In this document: one piece after another, positions 56,722 to 64,000 of the stretch
Layout of the letters: each line of letters begins with the position of its first letter
Position numbering within the stretch: the first letter of the stretch is position 1
NCBI GenBank assembly: GCA_037903475.1
Contig: JBAJFG010000560.1
Coordinates: forward strand, 248,001 to 312,000
Direction of reading: 5' to 3'
DNA: 64,000 nucleotides
Source: Ancylostoma caninum
Lineage: Eukaryota > Nematoda > Chromadorea > Rhabditida > Ancylostomatidae
Notes under the pieces: generated by a model
What the model saw: the letters and a program-made list of their open reading frames with translations, nothing else
Told to the model about the DNA's origin: nothing
Database searches by the model: none
Program-made: the position numbers and the translations under genes

Positions 56722-57399
56722 TATGAGCGTGTGCAAGTCGCTCTTCTTCTATCTGCACAGTAAAAACATTGTTGGAAGTGTTGTCGCCGAAGACGAAGGT
56801 CGGTCTGATATTTTACCCGTGCACTTCGCCGCAAATCGCTCGTTAATTGAGGATAGCTTCGGAAACGTTAGTAAGCGGACATGATCCGAAAACAATGGAA
56901 TAACTACTATCTGGCAGTGTTCTTGCGCAAGTGGAAAAGATTTGGTGTTCATATTGAGAAGTTCTGTGCAGCCAGCATATTGTTCAGACCTACATGGCTT
57001 AGTTGGTTCTGAACACCACTGCCTCTCCCCCAGGCCCATGAAGAACCACCATCGAAAGAAAATTAAGTCCGAATACCAAGGTCAAGACAAAAGTGGAACG
57101 TCCATCTACTTCGATACGTAACCATTGAAGTTATGGTGGAGAAGGACTAAAAAGGGATCCTGTATTTGCACAATATTGCATAAACAGCCATAGCGAACAT
57201 ATCGTGATTTGAGATCAGCGAAAAATTCCAACTTGAAAAAATACGTTGCAAATGTTGCAGAATTTCTCAAGCAGATCATCAATTTCCCAGGATTCTCAGG
57301 GCTCCCTACTGAAACCATTGATAGTTGTTCTCTCAGTGATAAACAACCGTTCACAATCATAATACATTAGGCAGGATTGGAGCTCAGTACTCCTATTTT

Positions 57400-57502
57400 T
57401 TTCCCTTTTTTCGGGCCAAATCTCTAGGATGTAAAATGGAAAGGAAAAATTGGTCGTAAAACGGAAAGTGGAGAAAACCAACGGAAGATTCGCACACCTC
57501 TG
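57400..57502. mobile_element. hAT-like right terminus
   Basis: It ends GATTCGCACACCTCTG, the inverted counterpart of 54403, with GTAAAACGGAAAG subterminal words. A further internal fragment of this family (TTCCGTTCTCCGTTTTACG) lies at about 56410. Confidence 0.5.
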
Positions 57503-58098
57503 GCATTTGTACTTGGATTATACGTAGCTGAATCGACCATATTGAAGAGCGCAGCTTCAAATTCGCAAGAGTGAAAGTGTTTAGTGATCCTACTAATCCT
57601 AGGTACACGCAAGCGGAACCCTCCCCCCCCCCCCCGTCCCTATGGTGACGTTCAAAGGACTGCCTTCGTACTAAAGAAGATACAAGCGTCGGTAACGTTT
57701 TTCAGATAAGCGAGTACGTTGCAGACTGCACTAAATGAGGAGTCACTCAGCAAGAATTTGCTAGGTAGAGCTTGGGAAAGGGCTAGAGGCACATCGAACA
57801 TTGCAAAAGGTTAATATTACAAATCGAAGTGGGGATTTGAAGCACTATCTTACACATTGGTAGGTCATGTATACCATTTTTGCACTCAAATCTTGGTTGG
57901 CCATACGTTTTATACGTAAATATAGATTGAGCAGAAGACAAATGTTCATATAGTCTATGTAGAACTAGGGTTAGGACTCCTTCGTTCCTCGTTCTTTTCC
58001 AAATCCATCACAAACGGTCTACTTTCCGGTTTCTGTCGTACATTGGGGCAAGAATGTAACCAACGTTGTCTAACTTTTTAGATAATTCTGTTATTGTA

Positions 58099-59015
58099 CA
58101 GGGTGGTCCAAAATTACGGGGACAAGGACGCGATGCGCGTTTTTCGACTTATCTCGAGTTTTGGCGTTTTGCATCCAATCTTTTGCTGTTCATTTGTTCA
58201 ATTGTACAGCGTCTTCCAAAACATTACTCAACATTTTGATTGTCAGGAACAGCTAGGCCATCAGTTAAGCTCAGTTTTACCACCCAATTAAATTTTTTGT
58301 GTAGGCTTGGCGCGCATGTTGTGCTAATGTGTAAAATTTTACAAGAATCACAATAAGTAGTACATCGAAAAGTACAGGGTGTGAGAAACAGAAAAATGTT
58401 AAAGCCTTTGTGAATGGCCACCTACACCTGTACCTTGGTTAAGAGATTCAAGATTTCGTGCGGAAACGCCGAAACGCGGGCTGAGGGTGCTTTTCAATTC
58501 CAGTCACCATCATTAAATGTATTATGAGGGAAATACTTCTCAGAACTTTGAGATTGGAAGTTGATGAGCCTGATAAGTTCCAGTCCCCTCCCTAAACAGT
58601 GAAAGAAGATCCAAAAACAGCTCTAAAGTACGTTTTTGCTCTGTTTATGCACAGGAACTCATGTCCGCTTCATTATAAATCTTATTTCCAGTACTCATTC
58701 GAGCAGATTTCTCGTTATGATATTCATTCGAGGACAAAAACTAACTTTTCTCTCATAAAAATTGTTTAATCCTTGGAGCAAACGCTTTCAGAAAGCGCAG
58801 ATTATCTAGTAAGAATGCACTTCCGCGCCACAGCAGGCGACTAGTTCAAATTCTTCATGTGTTTTCTCGCCGGTGGTAGGAGAAATCGCGACATGTTATG
58901 GTAGATTTTGTTCATTCTAGAGTGAGAAATATCGTATTGGAAACAAAATTGCCAACTCGCTTCCCAACGTTAGATATGAACCTTTAGTGTGTCTCCGTAA
59001 TTTTGGATCACCCTG
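58099..59015. mobile_element. Tc1/mariner-like non-autonomous element (917 bp)
   Basis: Ends CAGGGTGGTCCAAAATTACG and the inverted CGTAATTTTGGATCACCCTG are flanked by TA (58097-58098 and 59016-59017). No transposase frame can be read inside, so it is a non-autonomous or deeply decayed copy. Confidence 0.75.
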
Positions 59016-59186
59016 TATAGTTCAGGCAGTGATAATCATAGCCAAAGTATTCTATTATATTAGGTTGGTGCATAATTAATTTGGCTTTCTCGCGACTTCT
59101 TTTTTTTTTGTTTAAGATTGACACTTTCAGATGGTTCTTTTATTATAAAATCAGTCGCCTTTTCTCATTCTACATCATATGCTCTA

Positions 59187-59630
59187 GCAATGCGGAAAAG
59201 GTTGGAATGCAGCACAATCATTTTGTGATCTCAGCGATTCTTTTGGCGAGGGAACAATCAGCAAAGCCATGCGGAAAGGTGATTCATATTCATAAGATAT
59301 AAGCTTTACAGCTGAAGAAAAGAGGTGTCGCCCATCAAATTTCAAGCACCAGGAACTTTGGATAGCCGTTGAAGAGGAAGGCTTGATAAAGAGAATGCTG
59401 CCACATGACTTCAATAGGGACCATTCGACCATAGTTCTTCCACTCAAAAAACTCCGAAATGCATAGAACCAAATGAAAATTGGCTGAATCGGTCCCCGCG
59501 AACTATTGGACAGGAACAAAGCTGGACATGATCGAATTTTCACCGATTTTCTGCAGCGAAGTGAGCAAGCTCCATTTCTGAAGGACCTCATCAATCAAAC
59601 CTCCTTCACTTCCACGCCTGCTAAAACTTC
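59187..59630 (+). pseudogene. Mariner transposase N-terminal relic
   Basis: Plus-strand reading gives FGEGTISKA (HTH region), a RPSNFKHQELW linker, HDFNRDHSTIV (second HTH), and SEQAPFLKDLI just before where the first catalytic Asp (GDE) should be. These are characteristic mariner blocks in the correct order. Several stops interrupt it, and everything from the catalytic domain onward is missing. Confidence 0.75.
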
Positions 59631-59704
59631 CTGATCGTCGAAATTTGCGAAATTTGACCTTCGACCTCTCTATCCTTCATCCATGAAGATTTTACTGCCC
59701 TATT

Positions 59705-59960
59705 TCAGCTACTTAGACATTTTCCGACCTGACTTCGCTGATTGTTCTTCAAGTAAAATTTCATTAAGATCGCAAAATGTTCCTGCTTCAATCCAACCTT
59801 GCCCGAATTGGAAGACCATGTGATGGCGAGTGTGAATACGATTTCCGATAGTACCTTTAATGAGTGAAAAAAGAGGATCGTTTTCATGAAGAACCCGTCT
59901 AAAAGGCGTTAATTCTAACAAAAAGAGTCGCAAAAAATCCGCATTACTCAAACAAACCCT
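59705..59960 (-). pseudogene. Second mariner N-terminal relic, inverted
   Basis: Minus-strand reading gives GKVGLKQEHFAIL and DLNEILLEEQSAKS, equivalent to the start of the 59187 relic. The upstream nucleotides also align with the TIR-proximal sequence of the left end. The two N-terminal halves face each other, consistent with insertion of one mariner into another followed by deletion. Confidence 0.55.
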
Positions 59961-60557
59961 CGCTCGGCGCGCGCGACAATCTCGCTGGCCGCGTAGCTAA
60001 GGCCCCGGGCTAGCGAGGTTGGGGCGCGCGGCCCGCGAGATTGTCGCGCACGCCGAGCGAACTTGAAGCGCGCGTCCAGCGATGACGTCACAGCTTATCA
60101 ATACTGGATGATGTCCAAGCTCTGAACGTTGAGCGTAAAGCGCTCACCACATGAGTGAACTAATGGTGTATGACCACTTCTACAAAAATGCCCGCTATAA
60201 GCTCCCCTTCAACGGGGGCTTGCGATTGACAGAGATTGGTTCTACGCCTTCAGAAACCGACTCTGACTGCTTCACTGACCGGCGGAGTCCCACTGATGCT
60301 GCTTCGTATTTCGTACTGGTGAAGATGTGTTCTCGCGCGCGCCGAGCGAGCGTCTTTTGTTGTCTGCGTCTTTCGAAAATCGTCCCTCGTCTGCTCCGCG
60401 CCTAGCCAAATTCTGCTCCGGCAGAAGCGAGCAACTTTACCGACTTGCGTCTTCGAAACTGTATTATTTCCTTCTCTTCTGCGCGAAGCGAAGCAGGGCT
60501 CGCTTCTCGCGAAGACCTCAAACAGGTGCGAGCGACCAGCGAGGGTTTGTCTGAGCA
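59945..60557. mobile_element. GC-rich inverted-repeat element nested in mariner
   Basis: ACTCAAACAAACCCTCGCT at the left and AGCGAGGGTTTGTCTGAG at the right are inverted termini. Near the left, CGCGCGACAATCTCGC and GCGAGATTGTCGCGC form a further palindrome. No target duplication could be identified. Confidence 0.5.
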
Positions 60558-60576
60558 ATGATGCACTAACCTAATA

Positions 60577-62672
60577 ACTTTTGGTGCTATTTCACACGAG
60601 GTTCGAAATCGAAAAAACAAAATAACAGAGTGAGAAACACCTTCATAGTACTTAATCGCATTATTCGTTCGGCCACCGATCTGTTTTCTTGAGCTTCTCA
60701 GGACCATAAGGCAGCACCTCGTTACGCAGTACTTCAAATTTGTATTTGCTGTATTAATAAGGACATAGCCAGCGGCACAACATCTCCATGACTGAAATTT
60801 ATCCTCGGCGGATAATTAGATTGGAGAAAACAACTTTAATACTAGGATGTAAGATGAAGCTGAAAGATGCCGAAACGTCTACTGCGCACTTACCCAACCA
60901 CTAACGATTGGAAAACGCGGTCAATACAAGTACTTAGAGTCGCATTGTCTAGAGAAAATGTGGAAAGAAATCATTCCAAAAATAGACCATCGCTTCAACT
61001 CAGATTCAAGTAACAAATGCAAGTTGTCGTAATTCAAAATCTTTTGAATTCCGCCATTTAGAAGAGCAGTTGTGGGGCATATGGAGCTACGGAAGGATGA
61101 TGACGGATTTCGTAGGTAGAGGTAAAGAGAAAGGTAAGACAGGCATACTGACACGCAGGTATTGATGATAAACTGAGAGAAGCTTATTAGTATCTTCGTA
61201 ATAGTTGATTTTTTTTTACAAAAAGAGTTGAAATTATGAGAATTTCGGGTAAACTCCATCTTTTGGAACAGCCGTCTCAAGAATTTGTTCTATTCCTCAC
61301 ATTCCTGCTAACAAAAACCCGAATCCTCTCGATTCCATGGCTATTGAATAGTTTAAACTAATTTGAATGTTTCCGAATTTGCATGATCGGATCATTTGAT
61401 CTTGGGATCCAGAAATCACTTGGATTGATCATTGGTTCAATGTTGAAAAAAGTAATTTACTGAGCTGGGTAAACGTTGCGGTTGTCTACTGTCGCTGTTC
61501 AGAGTTTCTCTTAATTTTTGGCGAAAATGGCTCTAAACCGAAGGAGTGCGGGGTTGCTTTTCTGGTAGCAGTATTGAGGCGATATCATAGATTGAAAAAG
61601 ATCTCACTGGAACGAGGGTCAACTAACAAACCAATAAAATTATGCGGTTGCTGTAGATGTTAAACCCATCAAAGCTGAGATTAACGATTTGTTCGATACA
61701 TTACAAAAAAACTACGTACAAAAAAAACTTACAAAGCTTCTTTAATGGGTAGATAACTCATTACTGGTAAGTAACTCACCTCCGTCGCAACACCAATCTC
61801 AAAAGCTAATTTGAATATTTTGCCCTGAAGAACCACATTTCCATCACGGTGATGTACACCGAGAAAGTTCGAAAACTTGAAACCTGAAAAGATGATAATC
61901 AAATCTAAGTTCCTGTTTCAGAAGGATGTTAGACACATGCTTATTATTTTGGAAGCAGTGAATTCCTGCAAAACAGAATAAAAAAAAAAGAAATGAGTAT
62001 TAGTGATATCAGAGGTTAGAGAATTATTCGATCATTATTCGGCAAAATCGAATCAAGTTCTCGAAAAACCTTGGATTCTGGCTTTTTGAGCGTTCGAATT
62101 ATAACATTAATCCAAAAGGTACCTTTTCATAGACTCCATACACGACCGTCATTTAATCTCGAATTTGGTACCTTTTCAAATAATCGGACTGCCAGACAAA
62201 CTTTAAGGAGATTTTTCCCAACATCGAACCAGTGGAAATGGAATACCCACTTGAATTTTTATGTTGAGTACGTTACTCAGCCCTAAGTATGTACAGTTGT
62301 TAGGCGCAAGTGAGGAGTGAACTGGTGGATAATTACACGCGCAGTTGTTGTAACAGCCGCTGCGATCGTATCGTTTCACGTGATGATTAGTAGCTTCGCA
62401 ATCATTTCAACTAATCACCTGGCAACACGTCGTTGCAAAGGAAACTTCTTCACCTCGCAAATGGTTGTTCCAGTGAGCATTGTAGAATGCCTCATGCATA
62501 AAATGTGGAAGTTGCAGTAAGCATCGAGAACGGGTCATGAACTCCTATAGGGAACAGAATCTGAATAACCAGGATCGCTTAAAAGGTTCTAGGACACTAT
62601 GAATTATAAATGATTGTCATTATTGCAGTTCTGGATTATAACAACAATTTTTTGGTTGGAAATTTGTGATTA
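60577..62672. other. No recognisable gene
   Basis: AT-rich with frames up to 119 codons (60921-61280 minus), none recognised. The Helitron-like copy 3 starts sharply at 62673. Confidence 0.35.
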
Positions 62673-62999
62673 CTAGCGCCCCTTCGGGACGCTAGAAAGT
62701 GGGGTGAGGCAGCCAATTGAGCCAGGTAGAAAAGCTTCACACATGTGAAATGCTTAGAGAATCAACAAAAAAGCAAAACTAATCATTAACTGAGCTCAAA
62801 TACGGAATCCTCTTTGTAAATTGCGTATATTCTATCAGTCTGGCCGCCTCACCAAAGCCACACTTCTCCTGGCCTTTGCCTTCTTCCAGATTCTTAATCA
62901 CACATCTACATGTAGTACTCTTTTCCGATACAGTGGTACCAACAACTAACCAACGTAGTGGAATAATCATCTTTTTCACACTACCGGGCCACTGCAGAA

Positions 63000-64000
63000 C
63001 ATTATCCTGGTGTTTTCCCTACTAATGGCCACGGTGGACCCGATACAGCTGTGGGCCCTTATCCTGACGTTTTCCTCACGATTGGGCCAAGACAAACCCA
63101 TTCTCAATTCGTGGACCCTTATGCGTTTTCCCCACTACGGGGCCACGGCGTACCCGTTCTCCATGGGCCCTTATCCTGGCGTTTTCCTTACTACTGGGCT
63201 ACGACGTATAGTCCTTGTCAAAAAGATAGACGGATTGCGAGTGCGATTTCATATCGTCGCGGCCGCAGAGTCGCGTTGGAACCTACTGCACCCTCTCACT
63301 TGGAGCATGCTCTCTCCTCATCCATCGCTCGGGTCTCACCGCGTTTGTGCAGTCACGGAATCCGTCTATCTTTTCGACAAGGACTGTACCTATTCTCCAT
63401 CCGTACACCCATATCCTGGCGTTTTCCCGACTACTGGCCGCAGGCAGACCAATTCTCCATCTGACGAACCGTACACTGAAGTTTTCCCCACTACTGGACC
63501 ACGGCAGACCCATCCTCCATCTGTGGACCTTTATCCCGGCATTTTTCCGACTATTGGCCATGGCGTACCTATTCTCCATCCGTGGGCCCTTATCCTGGCG
63601 TTTTCCTTACTATTGGCCACGGCAGACCCATTCTTCACCCGTGGATCCTTATCCTGGCGTTTTCCTTAATATTGGCCACTACAGACCCATTCTTCATCCG
63701 TGGATCCTTATCCTGGTGTTTTCCGCACTACTGGGCCACGACGTACCTATTCTCCATCCGTGGGCCCATATTCTGGCGTTTCCCTTACTACTGGGCCACG
63801 GCAGACCCATTCTTCACCCGTGGATCCTTATCCTGGCGTTTTCCTTAATATTGGCCACTACAGACCCATTCTTCATCCGTGGATCCTTATCCTGGTGTTT
63901 TCCGCACTACTGGGCCACGACGTACCTATTCTCCATCCGTGGGCCCATATTCTGGCGTTTCCCTTACTACTGGGCCACGGCGTACCTATTCTCCATCCGT
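63000..64000. repeat. Expanded 59-bp minisatellite with higher-order units
   Basis: About 14 units of TATCCTGGCGTTTTCC-type monomers at 59-60-bp spacing, interrupted by a 178-bp MITE. From 63661 three-monomer blocks repeat at 179 bp (63661 against 63840), identical over about 143 bp, so expansion here is recent. Confidence 0.9.
63209..63386. mobile_element. 178-bp Tc1/mariner-type MITE, copy B
   Basis: Same length and ends as 56544-56721 but in reverse orientation, with the first base of the left TIR changed to T. TA flanks it (63207-63208 and 63387-63388). The uninterrupted minisatellite word CGACGTACCTATTC elsewhere in the array shows the empty site. Confidence 0.85.

Larger units (their letters stand above)
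59060..60574. mobile_element. Mariner element carrying nested pieces (1515 bp)
   Basis: The left end TTAGGTTGGTGCATAATTA and right end GATGCACTAACCTAA are inverted, with TA at 59058-59059 and 60575-60576. Inside are a plus-strand transposase relic (59187-59630), an inverted N-terminal relic (59705-59960) and a GC-rich inverted-repeat insert (59945-60557). Confidence 0.7.
62673..64000 (-). mobile_element. Helitron-like element, copy 3 (runs off the window)
   Basis: The CTAG hairpin end at 62673 is flanked by A, with both hairpin arms perfect here (CTAGCG/CGCTAG). The 5' third matches copies 1 and 2 to about 62950. The minisatellite then expands beyond 1 kb and continues past the window end, so the TCCTC terminus is not seen. 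Confidence 0.6.

Noticed and set aside
54403..57502. A single 3.1-kb hAT element
   Set aside because: The termini are inverted and similar, but the flanking octamers do not match and an internal end fragment lies between them, so two ends from different insertions are more likely.

Overview
The window looks like repeat-rich animal DNA, most likely from a nematode and plausibly a hookworm-like clade V species. Three things suggest this: short spliced exons of a biogenic-amine-type GPCR, RTE-clade non-LTR elements, and a dense mix of mariner, hAT, Helitron-like and Penelope-like elements. The species is inferred. There are no bacterial operons, rRNA genes, CRISPR arrays or prophages. Only one host-gene segment is convincing: the last three exons of a class A GPCR at 4187-4709 (+) with a poly(A) signal at 4954. 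Almost everything else recognisable is transposable element, satellite or their decay products.

Layout. 0.1-5.7 kb: a hAT MITE, small hairpins, a decayed satellite, the GPCR 3' exons and a Penelope-like (PLE) endonuclease remnant. 7.2-8.9 kb: the first of four copies of a Helitron-like element carrying a ~59-bp minisatellite (others at 12.2-13.0 kb inverted, 34.5-39.1 kb, and 62.7 kb to the window end). 9.5-10.7 kb: a hAT element with a perfect 8-bp target duplication. 13.4-17.4 kb: a 322-bp tandem dimer, a dead mariner and a 1.6-kb array of a ~50-bp satellite that shares its core with the Helitron minisatellite. 20.9-25.4 kb: a foldback, a degenerate canonical PLE and a degenerate non-LTR element. 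25.6-26.9 kb: a mariner-ended element with unidentified cargo.

28.1-33.2 kb holds the most unusual locus: a nearly intact Penelope-like element with the endonuclease at the N-terminus (Naiad-like domain order). It is joined head to head to a second 5' part, forming a 1.56-kb-armed inverted repeat. Candidate self-cleaving RNA motifs lie in its 3' flank and in its leader.

34.5-39.1 kb is a three-level nest: a Helitron-like copy, with a 277-bp hAT MITE in its minisatellite, with a 2.73-kb RTE element in the MITE. Target duplications mark both inner insertions. 39.8-51.4 kb contains an LTR-element gag remnant, a tetranucleotide microsatellite abutting an RTE tail, a non-LTR remnant and a second, 3'-truncated RTE copy. 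54-60.6 kb contains hAT ends, a Tc1/mariner MITE and nested mariner fragments. The final 1.3 kb is a Helitron copy with an expanded minisatellite.

No genes here act in a shared pathway. The organising theme is elements inserting into elements, and a minisatellite that is spread by a transposon and also exists as a larger array. All boundaries and homologies were read by eye, without database searches.
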